From: an uncultured Anaerolineae bacterium
Lineage (GTDB): Bacteria > Chloroflexota > Anaerolineae > J036 > Brachytrichaceae
NCBI GenBank assembly: GCA_937959265.1
Contig: CALGMA010000009.1
Span: forward strand, 62,001 to 126,000
Length of the DNA: 64,000 nucleotides
Direction: 5' to 3'
This document shows positions 51,591 through 59,768 of this stretch, piece by piece (within the stretch, counting starts at the first letter, position 1; each line of letters starts with the position of its first letter). Both the position numbers and the translations under genes were made by a program. Below the pieces are notes generated by a model. It was not told where the DNA came from. It worked only from the letters and a program-made list of their open reading frames with translations, and did not search any database.

Positions 51591-53483
51591 TCACAGCGTC
51601 AAAGCGTAGGCTTCGATCAGCCCTCTAGCCCGCGCGATGAACTGTCCGATCGGCATCGCCTTGAGGTCCTCGCCGGTGCGCAGGCGGACTGCGACGGCTT
51701 CAGCTTGTGCCTCTTTGTCGCCCACAATGAGCATGTAGGGGATCTTCGCGCTCTGCGCCTTGCGGATTTTGTTCTGCATGCGGTCAGGGCCGTCATCTAC
51801 CCGCGCACGGATGCCGCACGCGCGCAGTTGCTTCTCCACGCCGCGGCAGTAGTCCACATGGCGATCGGCGATCGGGATCAGCATGGCCTGGACCGGCGCG
51901 AGCCACAACGGGAAGGCGCCGGCAAAATGCTCGATCAGAAAGCCGATGAAGCGCTCATGAGTGCCCAGCGGGGCGCGGTGCAGGCACAACGGCGTCTTCT
52001 CCTGGCCGTCTTTGTCCGTGTAGGTCAGGTTGAAGCGGGGGGGCACGGCGAAGTCCACTTGGTTGGTTGCCAGGGTGAATTCGCGGCCGATGGCGCTAAA
52101 GATTTGCACGTCTATCTTCGGGCCGTAGAAGGCGGCTTCATCCTCGGCCTCGTAGAACGGCACGTTGCCATCGCGCATGGCGCGCCGCACCATATCCTCT
52201 GTCTTCAACCAGAGCGGCTTGTTGTCCACATACTTCTTGCCCAGACCCTCATCGCCGTGCAGGCTGAGGCGCATGACGTACCTCTCAATGCCGAAGATCT
52301 TGAAGTATTTCAAGTACAAGTTGACCACGCCGAGGAACTCGCTCTCGAATTGCTCCTCGGCGCAGTAGATGTGCGCATCGTTCATTTGCATCGAGCGCAC
52401 ACGCATCAGGCCGAACAGCTCGCCGCTCTGCTCGTAGCGATAGCATGTCCCATACTCCGCCAGCCGGAGCGGCAGGTCGCGATAGCTGCGCGGCTTGGCG
52501 GCATAGATCTTGTGGTGGAACGGGCAGTTCATAGGCTTCAGGTAGTACTTCTGGCCGTCCTCCAGCGTCATGGGCGGGTACATGCTCTCGGCGTAATAGG
52601 GCAGATGGCCGCTGCGCAGGAAGAGGTCTTTTTTGGTCACATGCGGCGTCTTCACGCGCTCATAGCCGGCCTCCTCTTCCATCTTCTTGGCCAGCGCTTC
52701 GAGCTGCTCGATGATGACGCCGCCGTTAGGCTGCCACAGCGGCAGGCCCGGACCGACTTCATCGTCGAAGAGGAAGATCTCCAGTTCCGCGCCCAGCTTG
52801 CGATGGTCACGCTTGCGCGCCTCTTCCTGCATGTGCAGGTAATCCTGCAGCTCCTCCGGCGTGTAAAAGGCCAAGCCGTAGATGCGCTGCAACATCGGCC
52901 GGCGCTCGTCGCCGCGCCAGTATGCGCCGCTGCTCTGCGAGAGCTTGAACGCATTCGGATCAATCTGGCGCGTGTTCTCCACATGTGGCCCACGGCACAG
53001 GTCGGTGAAAGTATCCTGGGTGTAGACGGTGATCACCTGCGTCCCCCGACTGCCTCCGGCTGAGTCAGACGGCGAAGGACGGTCATCGGCCTTCTCGCCC
53101 ATGTCATCTGCCACCCCTTGCGCCAGCCCGTCAATCAGCTCCAGCTTGAACGGATTGAACTTGAACAGCTCGCGGGCCTCGGCCTCGCTCACTTCGCGGC
53201 GCGTGAAATCCACATGCTTGTTCACGATCTCGCGCATGCGCGCTTCGATCCGCGCGAGGTCTTCGGGCGTGAACGGATTGGGAACATAGAAGTCGTAATA
53301 GAAACCGTTCTCCACCGGCGGGCCGATGGTCGGCTTGGCTTCAGGGAAGAGTTCGGTCACTGCTTGCGCCATCACGTGCGCCAGCGAGTGGCGCAGCTTG
53401 TAGAGCGACAAAGGCATGGACTTGCCCTTGCCGTAAGCGATCCTTTCTTCCGAAGGAGAGTTGACTGCTTGTGACATGTCCAT
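51591..53483 (-). CDS. thrS: Threonyl-tRNA synthetase lacking the TGS domain
   Basis: This enzyme of about 630 residues has the editing (N2) domain (LRHSLAHVMAQAVTELFPEA, with CRGPHVENTRQ), a class II core and a C-terminal anticodon domain (VQAMLIPIADRHVDYCRGVE). The zinc ligands are visible: Cys in LKPMNCPFHHKIY, His in NDAHIYCAEEQ and His in LCLHRAPLGTHER. The RHSxAH motif starts about residue 32 instead of about 70, so the N-terminal TGS domain is missing. An insertion near 130 (EKADDRPSPSDSAGGSRG) is unusual. ATG 53483 was chosen because GGAG lies 5 bases upstream. A T-box leader precedes it. Confidence 0.93.
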   Translation of the reverse strand: MDMSQAVNSPSEERIAYGKGKSMPLSLYKLRHSLAHVMAQAVTELFPEAKPTIGPPVENGFYYDFYVPNPFTPEDLARIEARMREIVNKHVDFTRREVSEAEARELFKFNPFKLELIDGLAQGVADDMGEKADDRPSPSDSAGGSRGTQVITVYTQDTFTDLCRGPHVENTRQIDPNAFKLSQSSGAYWRGDERRPMLQRIYGLAFYTPEELQDYLHMQEEARKRDHRKLGAELEIFLFDDEVGPGLPLWQPNGGVIIEQLEALAKKMEEEAGYERVKTPHVTKKDLFLRSGHLPYYAESMYPPMTLEDGQKYYLKPMNCPFHHKIYAAKPRSYRDLPLRLAEYGTCYRYEQSGELFGLMRVRSMQMNDAHIYCAEEQFESEFLGVVNLYLKYFKIFGIERYVMRLSLHGDEGLGKKYVDNKPLWLKTEDMVRRAMRDGNVPFYEAEDEAAFYGPKIDVQIFSAIGREFTLATNQVDFAVPPRFNLTYTDKDGQEKTPLCLHRAPLGTHERFIGFLIEHFAGAFPLWLAPVQAMLIPIADRHVDYCRGVEKQLRACGIRARVDDGPDRMQNKIRKAQSAKIPYMLIVGDKEAQAEAVAVRLRTGEDLKAMPIGQFIARARGLIEAYALTL

Positions 53484-53523
53484 CTTTGCTCCGGCGCCCA
53501 AGTTCAACATTGCGCGCCCAAAC

Positions 53524-53800
53524 GAAAACGCCTCCGGCCCATCATGGGGCGAGAGGCATTCGGTCTCGCGGTTCCACCCACGTTCCGGCCGTCCGCGAGA
53601 GTCAGCAATGACGCCGACCGGCTGCGAACGAGCCGCTCATCGTCGCGCTAACGGGCGAAACCCGGCTGGCCTTGCTGGCTCGACCAGCGCTCGCGGAGGG
53701 TGCTGCCGCGCTGCCGGCTGCCGTCACTTGCACCTGACGACGGCTCGCTGAGAGCTGCGTTGCGCAGCGCATGTTCCGCTCGTCGCTTTAGCCTGATGCG
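53524..53800 (-). ncRNA. T-box riboswitch upstream of thrS
   Basis: Reading the minus strand, GGGTGGAACCGCG (53579-53567) followed by CTCTCGCCCC is the T-box antiterminator core. UGGA in the bulge would pair with a UCCA acceptor end, as expected for a tRNA-Thr with discriminator U. A terminator (53557-53524) with stem GCCTC/GAGGC and TTTT follows. A TATAAT (53812-53807) begins the transcript. Stem I and the Thr specifier codon could not be assigned by eye. The 5' end is approximate. Confidence 0.8.
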
Positions 53801-53806
53801 ACGCGA

Positions 53807-53812
53807 ATTATA
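53807..53812 (-). promoter_or_regulatory. -10 box of the thrS T-box leader
   Basis: A perfect TATAAT on the minus strand lies just upstream of the T-box. No convincing -35 box is visible. Confidence 0.55.
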
Positions 53813-53899
53813 CGCCCCCTGCTGATTGAGCAGAGGACGCAACCTGCCGGAGGCTAAGGCGCGTGAGACCTCTCCTCGCCCGCAGTAAAACCAGAAGGG

Positions 53900-53950
53900 C
53901 GCAGAAGGAGGGTGGGCGAAGGCATTGCCTTCGCCCACCCTCCTTCTGCG
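53900..53950. repeat. Perfect 25-bp palindrome, GGCGAAGGCA family, copy 1
   Basis: Positions 53900-53924 and 53926-53950 are exact inverted copies around one T. The core reads GGGCGAAGGCATTGCCTTCG. It lies between the divergent thrS leader and the amidase gene. A shorter relative is at 59729-59763. Confidence 0.9.
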
Positions 53951-53998
53951 TCTCCGGTTGCCCCTCGGTGTCTAGTGATCGCGTATAGAATCTCTCGC

Positions 53999-54874
53999 AT
54001 GCCCAAGCGAAACACTCAGCAGCTCGGCGCGCGCGTGATCCGGATCGGGCTGGTGCAACAGCGATGGCACGCTGATCCGCTGCGGCACGCGCAGGCGCTG
54101 CGCCGCGGCGTGCTGGCCGCCGTAGCCCGCGGCGCGCAGTTGATCGGCTTGCAAGAGCTTACGCTACACCGCTACTTCGCCGACGCAAAGGACCCCGCTC
54201 GCTTCGCCCTGGCCGAGCCGCTCGGCGACGGGCCGACCAGCGCGCTGTGCAGCCGGCTGGCGCGCGAGTCCGGCGCGTTCGTGGTGGGCTCGCTGTTCGA
54301 GCGCGCGGATGGGCGCTACTTCAACACCGCCGTCATCTTCGACCCGTGCGGCAACCTGTTCGGCTTCACCCGCAAACAGCACATTCCACGCGGCAGCGGC
54401 TACCATGAGGATTACTATTTCGCGCCTGGCGACTCAGACTATCCGGTGCACGACCTGGGCTTCATCAGGATCGCCGTGCCGACATGCTACGACCAGTGGT
54501 TTCCAGAGATGGCGCGCATCTGCGCGTTGAAAGGCGCGGAACTGATCCTCTACCCCACCGCCATCGGCTCTGAGCCGGACTTCCCGGGCTTCGATACGCA
54601 ACCGCGATGGCAAACGGTGATGATCGCTCACGCCATCGCCAACGGCGTATTCGTGGCGGCAGTCAACCGCACCGGCGATGAGGGCGTCGTCCGATTCTAC
54701 GGCGCGTCGTTCGTGTGCGACCCGACCGGTCACGTCATCGCCCGCGCGCCGCGCAGTCGGCCGGCCGTGCTGGTCGCCGACCTGGACTTCGGCGTCATGG
54801 CCTTTTGGCGCAACCTCTTCCCCCTGCTCGAGCAGCGCCAACCGCAGACTTACCGAGCACTGATTGGCGTGTAG
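53999..54874 (+). CDS. aguB: Nitrilase-family amidase (N-carbamoylputrescine amidase-like)
   Basis: This 291-residue protein has the Glu-Lys-Cys triad of the carbon-nitrogen hydrolase fold: Glu in IGLQELTLHRYFADAK, Lys in TRKQHIPRGSGYHEDYYFAP and Cys in VPTCYDQWFPEMARICALKG. LYPTAIGSEPDFPGFDT and VNRTGDEG continue the family pattern. The CYDQWFPE motif and GYHEDYYF segment resemble AguB, which releases putrescine from N-carbamoylputrescine, though substrates of the family vary. TAGAAT ends 7 bases before the ATG at 53999 and no Shine-Dalgarno sequence exists, so it seems leaderless. No agmatine deiminase gene is adjacent. Confidence 0.85.
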   Translation: MPKRNTQQLGARVIRIGLVQQRWHADPLRHAQALRRGVLAAVARGAQLIGLQELTLHRYFADAKDPARFALAEPLGDGPTSALCSRLARESGAFVVGSLFERADGRYFNTAVIFDPCGNLFGFTRKQHIPRGSGYHEDYYFAPGDSDYPVHDLGFIRIAVPTCYDQWFPEMARICALKGAELILYPTAIGSEPDFPGFDTQPRWQTVMIAHAIANGVFVAAVNRTGDEGVVRFYGASFVCDPTGHVIARAPRSRPAVLVADLDFGVMAFWRNLFPLLEQRQPQTYRALIGV

Positions 54875-54958
54875 CAAGTGGCATGCGCCATGCATCGAGT
54901 GACCGTGTATTTATGTGTTATATATCCTCCCCACTCTTTTCAATTTATGTGTAAAAAT

Positions 54959-54987
54959 TTGCATTACGTCAAAAGCTTGGGTATCCT
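54959..54987 (+). promoter_or_regulatory. Promoter of the metallo-beta-lactamase gene
   Basis: TTGCAT (54959-54964), a 17-base spacer and TATCCT (54982-54987) end 6 bases before the ATG in an AT-rich stretch. It is the best-formed example of a leaderless promoter in the window. Confidence 0.65.
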
Positions 54988-54993
54988 CAAGGC

Positions 54994-56049
54994 ATGCATT
55001 GGGAACGGGCTTCGGAGGACATCTACATCTTCACCAGCGACCGTTACGCGCAGGTGACCGCGAGCCTGATCGTCTCCGGCAACACGGGCATCCTGATTGA
55101 CACACTTCCTTTCCCAAGCGAAACGGCTCAAATCGCTTTGTTCGCTCGCAAGCGCTGCCCAGACGGCGTGCGCTTCGTGATCTACACCGGCCATGAGGCC
55201 GATCACGTCTACGGCGCCTTTCTCTTCCCCAAAGCCGAGATCATCGCGCACGAGATGGCGCGCGAAATCCTGATTGAGCGCGGCTTCGCCGCCTTGCAAC
55301 GCGCCAAGGAGCAATCGCCGGAATTCGCACCCATCCAACTGCGCCTGCCGACGTTCACCTTCACCACGAACAGCGTCACGCTGCGCATGCCGGGCAAGAC
55401 GCTGGAGATCATCCACACACCGGGCCATACATCGGATTGCGTCTCGGTGCTGCTGCACGAGGAACGCATCCTGTTCTCCGGCGACACCGTCATGGCCCTG
55501 CCGACCATCACCAACGGCGACCCTGAGCAGCTCAAGAAGTCGCTCGAAGCCGTCGGCGCGATGCAACTGGAGAACATCGTGCAAGGTCACGGGGAAATCA
55601 TCCTGCGCGGCGAGATCCGCGACACGCTGCGCCGGCAGGTCAACTACCTGGACAACCTTCGCAGCAAGGTGCAAAAGCTGATTGACGCCGGCGGCAGTCG
55701 CGATGAGGCCAAAGCCATCACCATCGAGCAATGCGGCATGCCACGCGTGCTGCTGAACGGCGCCGTGGTGCAGCTCCACCTCGCCAACGTGCTGGCGACG
55801 TACGATCGGCTGATGGCCGCGAAGACTGCCGAAACATCGCGCGCAGCGTCCGCCGCGAAGCCGAAGGCAACCAAGAAGCCGGCTGCCGCGAAGCAAGAGA
55901 AAGCCACGCGCGCCAAGAAATCCGACGACAAGTCATCGGCGCCAAAGGGCGCATCGAAGTCGAAGGCGGCGACCAAGAAGACGAGCAAGCCAGCCAAGCG
56001 CAAAGAATCGCCGCAGGCCAGCGCGTCGAAGAAGGGCAAAGGACGGTGA
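54994..56049 (+). CDS. Metallo-beta-lactamase-fold hydrolase with histone H1-like tail
   Basis: The 351-residue protein has an MBL-fold domain (about 1-225) and a tail of about 70 residues rich in Lys, Ala and Ser (AKPKATKKPAAAKQEKATRA and more). Domain motifs are GILIDTLPFPSE, HTPGHTSDCVSV, LFSGDTVMALPT and IVQGHGEIILRG. The usual HxHxDH zinc motif reads TGHEADHVYG, so the first two His positions do not align normally. The tail resembles bacterial histone H1-like or AlgP-type nucleic-acid-binding ends. The substrate is unknown, but a nucleic-acid link is suggested. The next gene follows at once. Confidence 0.8.
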   Translation: MHWERASEDIYIFTSDRYAQVTASLIVSGNTGILIDTLPFPSETAQIALFARKRCPDGVRFVIYTGHEADHVYGAFLFPKAEIIAHEMAREILIERGFAALQRAKEQSPEFAPIQLRLPTFTFTTNSVTLRMPGKTLEIIHTPGHTSDCVSVLLHEERILFSGDTVMALPTITNGDPEQLKKSLEAVGAMQLENIVQGHGEIILRGEIRDTLRRQVNYLDNLRSKVQKLIDAGGSRDEAKAITIEQCGMPRVLLNGAVVQLHLANVLATYDRLMAAKTAETSRAASAAKPKATKKPAAAKQEKATRAKKSDDKSSAPKGASKSKAATKKTSKPAKRKESPQASASKKGKGR

Positions 56050-56054
56050 GCCGG

Positions 56055-57686
56055 ATGAGCGTCCTGCAAGCTGCGCTCATCGCTCTGTTCTATGCGTTTG
56101 CCCGATCGGCCTTCAATGCCGGGCTGGGTGGCTATGTGCTGGCCCAGCCGCTCGTCGCCGGCACGATAGCCGGTGCGCTACTCGGCGACCCGATCCGCGG
56201 CGCGCAAATCGGCGGCGCGCTTAACTTGGGCACGCTCGCCCTCAGCCAGCTTCGCGTGCAGGTCGGCCCGGATGTCGCGCTCATCGGCTATGTCGGCGTA
56301 TCGCTCATGCTGCTGAGCGGCCTGCGCCCCGACGCTCCGGAAACGGCAGCGCTGTTCGGCGCGCTGGTCGTGTTTGGGATCGCGTTGAACTTTGCGCGCG
56401 GCATGTTCAACACCGTGGTCGCGCACTGGGCCGATTACTTCGCCGACCAGGGCAACATCAGCATCGTCGCGCTGCTCAACGTCGTCCCCACGCAGATCTG
56501 GGTCGTGCTCACCTCGTTTCTGCCGGCGCTGTTCATCCTGCTGTTCGATGCGCCGACCATCGCCGGCATCGCCGCATCCATCCCCGCCTGGGTGCAATTG
56601 GCGATGGACTGGAGCCGGTATTTGCTGGCCGCGCTGGGCATCGCCATGAGCCTGCGGTTGGTCATGCAAGGCAGCAGCATCGCCTACTTCCTGCTGGGCT
56701 GGCTGAGCGCGCCCTACCTGGGCTTGACACAGGCGACGCTCCTCGGCGGCAGCATCGCCATTATTCACGCCTTCTTGGCCCGCCGACGCGCCGACGTCAA
56801 CACCGAGATGCTCATCGCCGATGTGCTGCCCTCCGATCAGGCCGAAGGTTACCTGGCGGAGCAGCAATTGTCGCCGGCGGAGCTGCAGTCTTCATTCGTG
56901 CTGTGGATGTTCTTCCACGACGCCGGCGCGAACTTCGAGCGCTTTCAGAACATGGGTTTCGCTGCAGCGCTCGCGCCAGCCGCCAGGCGACTATGCGAGA
57001 CGGCCAGTGAGCGCGTCACGTTGTTGCGCCGTAGCTTGACGCTGTTCAACTGCGAGTGGTCCTTCGGCGCGTCGCTGGTCGGCGCGCTCATCGCGTTGGA
57101 GGAGCGCCGCGCCAACGGCGAAGCGATCAACGACGCCGAGCTGGTCGGCGCAAAGACGGGCGTCATGGCCGGCCTGGGTGCGATTGGCGATACAGTCATG
57201 CTAAGCGCGGTCGGCTCGCTGCTCATCGCCGCAGGCGCGGCATTGGCGGACCGCGGCAGCCTGATCGGGCCGTTCATGTTTGCAGTCGTCCAGTCGGCGC
57301 TGGTGCTGGCGGCCGGATTCATCAGCTTTCAACTTGGCTATGCGCAAACGCGTCGCTTCGGTGACTGGGCGCGCGCCAACAATTGGCTGCGCCCAGCCTT
57401 ATTCGGCGCGATGCGCCTGGGCGCTTTCGCGCTGGGCGCGCTGGTTGTTGTGCTCGCGCCGGTCGCATTGCCCGGCAACGGCTTGATCCAAATCGGCGCG
57501 GCGCAACTGCCCGTGCAGACGCGCGTGCTGGATGCGATTCTGCCGGGCGGATTGCCCCTGGTCGCCACGCTGGCGATGTGGTGGTTGCTGCGCTCCCGGC
57601 AGGCTAGCCCGGTCGGCCTGATGGGCGGATGCCTGATCGTCGCCGCTGCCGGCGCAGTCATCGCGCGCGCGATCGGTTGGGTGTGA
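56055..57686 (+). CDS. Fused PTS mannose-family IIC-IID membrane protein
   Basis: This 543-residue protein joins two domains normally on separate chains. The N-terminal half (about 1-250) matches EIIC of the mannose/sorbose family: LGGYVLAQPLVAGTIAGALL and GDPIRGAQIGGALNLGTLAL. The C-terminal half (about 275-540) matches EIID: LWMFFHDAGANFERFQNMGF, LTLFNCEWSFGASLVGALIA, LEERRANGEAINDAE and GAKTGVMAGLGAIGDTV. No IIA, IIB, HPr or EI gene is nearby. ATG 56055 was chosen; an in-frame GTG at 56046 overlaps the previous stop and is an alternative. The ligand and the transport mode are unknown. Confidence 0.8.
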   Translation: MSVLQAALIALFYAFARSAFNAGLGGYVLAQPLVAGTIAGALLGDPIRGAQIGGALNLGTLALSQLRVQVGPDVALIGYVGVSLMLLSGLRPDAPETAALFGALVVFGIALNFARGMFNTVVAHWADYFADQGNISIVALLNVVPTQIWVVLTSFLPALFILLFDAPTIAGIAASIPAWVQLAMDWSRYLLAALGIAMSLRLVMQGSSIAYFLLGWLSAPYLGLTQATLLGGSIAIIHAFLARRRADVNTEMLIADVLPSDQAEGYLAEQQLSPAELQSSFVLWMFFHDAGANFERFQNMGFAAALAPAARRLCETASERVTLLRRSLTLFNCEWSFGASLVGALIALEERRANGEAINDAELVGAKTGVMAGLGAIGDTVMLSAVGSLLIAAGAALADRGSLIGPFMFAVVQSALVLAAGFISFQLGYAQTRRFGDWARANNWLRPALFGAMRLGAFALGALVVVLAPVALPGNGLIQIGAAQLPVQTRVLDAILPGGLPLVATLAMWWLLRSRQASPVGLMGGCLIVAAAGAVIARAIGWV

Positions 57687-57710
57687 GGCTACAATTCCAT
57701 TTGCCGCGCG

Positions 57711-58940
57711 ATGCTCACCCTGCTGAAGAGTCGTCCCCTGTGGAGCTATTCGCTCGCCCATTTCAGCGTAGATTTGTGCGCCGGCGCCTTGCCGGTGATC
57801 ATGGTCTATCTGGCGCAGGCGTTGAACTTGACCATCGCCCAAACCGGCTTCGTCATCAGCGCCTACGCGATCAGCTCATCGCTCACGCAACCTTTGTTCG
57901 GCTACCTGAGCGACCGCACCGGCGGGCGCTACCAATCTGCGCTGGGCCTGGCCTGTATCGCGATCTTCCAAGGCGCGCTTGGGTTCGCGCCGAACTATCC
58001 GGCGCTGGTGGGCATGGCGTGTTTGGCCGGTTGTGGCTCGGCGGCCTTCCACCCTCACGGCGCATCGGGAGCCAGCCGGTCGGGCGGCGCGCGCAAAGCG
58101 GCGGCCATGTCCGTCTTCATGCTGGGCGGCAATAGCGGCTACGCCATCGGCCCGGTGATCGCAGCAACAGCGATGGCTGCGCTGGGCGCGCACGGCAGCA
58201 TCATCATCAGCGTCATCGGGTTGGCGCTGATCCCGCTGGTGTTGAGCGCGCAAGGCCAACCCCATGCGGAAAGCGGGCTGGCGCGCCAAGCCGGCGCCGC
58301 GAGCGTGTCGGCGCGGCGCTTTGGCCTGATCGCCATCATCGCGTTGATGGCGGTCATGTTCATGCGGGCATGGGTGCAATCGGCGACCACCGCCTACATC
58401 CCGGCGTATTTCACCCAGGTCGCGCGGCTCAGCGTCGAAGAAGCCAGCCGGATCTCCAGCGCCAATCTATTTGCCCTAGCCGCAGGGGGGCTGGCCGGCG
58501 GCGTGCTGGCCGATCGCTTTGGCGGGCGGCAGGTGATGATCGTTGCATGGCTGATCTACGCGCCGGCGACGTTGGCGTTGTTCAGCGTCCCCGGCCTGCT
58601 CGTGTATCCGGTCGCCATGCTGGCCGGCTTCGTCGCCGGCGCGTCGTGGCCGCCGTTGATCGTGATGGCGCAGGAGCTGTTCCCGAAAAACGCCGGCGTC
58701 GCATCGGGCATCGCGCTGGGGTTCGCCTTCGCCATGGGCGGCGTCGGCACGGCGATTACAGGGTCGCTGGCCGAGCCCGACCGGCTGGGCCTGACCGCCA
58801 GCCTGATCATGCTCGCCGCCCTACCGCTGACGAGCGCGCTCACCGCGCTGGCTTTGCCGTCGGATCGCCGCGCTGTCGCGCCACGTTCATCCGCTGCCGA
58901 AAGGCAGACGACCACGGCGCTGCGCCTGCCGAAGCCTTAA
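57711..58940 (+). CDS. MFS transporter, Fsr (fosmidomycin-resistance) type
   Basis: This 409-residue protein has twelve hydrophobic segments. Family marks are LAHFSVDLCAGALPVIMVYL, the cytoplasmic loop FGYLSDRTGGRY and GCGSAAFHPHGASGASRSGG, which corresponds to the Fsr motif FHPEG. The later part has KNAGVASGIALGFAFAMGG. It probably exports small hydrophilic or drug-like molecules by proton antiport. TACAAT ends 15 bases before the ATG, giving at most a few leader bases. It follows the PTS fusion gene by 24 bases. Confidence 0.88.
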   Translation: MLTLLKSRPLWSYSLAHFSVDLCAGALPVIMVYLAQALNLTIAQTGFVISAYAISSSLTQPLFGYLSDRTGGRYQSALGLACIAIFQGALGFAPNYPALVGMACLAGCGSAAFHPHGASGASRSGGARKAAAMSVFMLGGNSGYAIGPVIAATAMAALGAHGSIIISVIGLALIPLVLSAQGQPHAESGLARQAGAASVSARRFGLIAIIALMAVMFMRAWVQSATTAYIPAYFTQVARLSVEEASRISSANLFALAAGGLAGGVLADRFGGRQVMIVAWLIYAPATLALFSVPGLLVYPVAMLAGFVAGASWPPLIVMAQELFPKNAGVASGIALGFAFAMGGVGTAITGSLAEPDRLGLTASLIMLAALPLTSALTALALPSDRRAVAPRSSAAERQTTTALRLPKP

Positions 58941-58962
58941 GGCCGCCTTACAATTGGCCATC

Positions 58963-59736
58963 ATGCGAGTTGCGATCTTCTCCGACATCCACGGCAACGC
59001 AGTGGCGCTGGATGCTGTGCTGAGCGACATCACATCCCTCGGCGCCGACGAGCACTGGATTCTGGGGGACTTGGCCGCGCTAGGCCCCTCGCCCGTGCCG
59101 GTGCTGGAGCGGCTGAACGATCTACCCAAAGCGCGCTTTGTGCGCGGCAACACCGACCGCTACGTGTGCAGCCTGCTCGACCCGCGCGAAGCGGCGGCGG
59201 AGATCGCGCAGGCACCCCAATCTGCGCCGGCCGTGGCGACGCGGCTGGCCATGCTGTGTTGGACACAGGGCGCGCTGGCCGCATCGGGCTGGCTGAACTG
59301 GATGGCGACGCTCCCGCTGGAGCAGCGGCTTGTGCTGCCAAACGGCGCGCGCGTGCTGCTGGTGCATGCTGCACCGGGAACCGACGACGGGCCCGGCATC
59401 CGGCCTACGATGAGCGATGACGAGATCGCCACCGTCATCGAGGGATGTGAGGCCGACCTGATCTTCACCGGCCATACCCATTGGCAGCTCGATTGCACGG
59501 TCGGCGGCGTCCGCGTCGTCAACCTGGGCAGCGTGAGCAACCCGTGGGTACCCGATCTGCGCGCTAGCTATTACCTGCTGGAAGCGGACGAAAAGGGCTA
59601 CCGTCTGGAGCACCGGCGGGTGGACTACGACCGCGACGCCGTGATCGCGCAGTTAGGACGGATGAATCATCCCGGCGTCCAGGCACTGAGCGCGCACTTC
59701 CGCGGCGAGCGACAACCGCCTTGGATAACTGGGTAG
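58963..59736 (+). CDS. Calcineurin-like metallophosphoesterase
   Basis: This 257-residue protein shows the YfcE-like blocks: VAIFSDIHGNAVALDAVL, WILGDLAALGPSPVPVLERL, VRGNTDRYV, VLLVHAAPGTDDGP, FTGHTHWQLD and VNLGSVSNPWVPDLRASYYL. One variation is GNTD in place of GNHD in the third block; the His at that place is often a catalytic or ligand residue, and the change is known in some relatives. TACAAT ends 8 bases before ATG 58963, so the message seems leaderless. The stop codon lies inside a palindromic repeat. Confidence 0.88.
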   Translation: MRVAIFSDIHGNAVALDAVLSDITSLGADEHWILGDLAALGPSPVPVLERLNDLPKARFVRGNTDRYVCSLLDPREAAAEIAQAPQSAPAVATRLAMLCWTQGALAASGWLNWMATLPLEQRLVLPNGARVLLVHAAPGTDDGPGIRPTMSDDEIATVIEGCEADLIFTGHTHWQLDCTVGGVRVVNLGSVSNPWVPDLRASYYLLEADEKGYRLEHRRVDYDRDAVIAQLGRMNHPGVQALSAHFRGERQPPWITG

Positions 59737-59763
59737 GCGAAGGCAGTGCCTTCGCCCACCCAG
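59729..59763. repeat. Palindromic repeat, GGCGAAGGCA family, copy 2
   Basis: Arms of 17 bases (59729-59745 and 59747-59763) pair with one mismatch around a single G. The core is AGGCGAAGGCAGTGCCTTCG. It includes the phosphoesterase stop codon and ends 6 bases before the convergent fusion gene's stop. It could act as a bidirectional message end. Confidence 0.88.
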
Positions 59764-59768
59764 GGCAC

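Noticed and set aside
51705-53063. A 452-codon open frame opposite thrS
   Set aside because: It is an antisense shadow; the thrS frame has intact catalytic motifs.
55731-56054. N-terminal extension of the PTS fusion through the MBL gene
   Set aside because: The upstream codons are an out-of-frame reading of the Lys-rich tail; the membrane domain starts right after ATG 56055.
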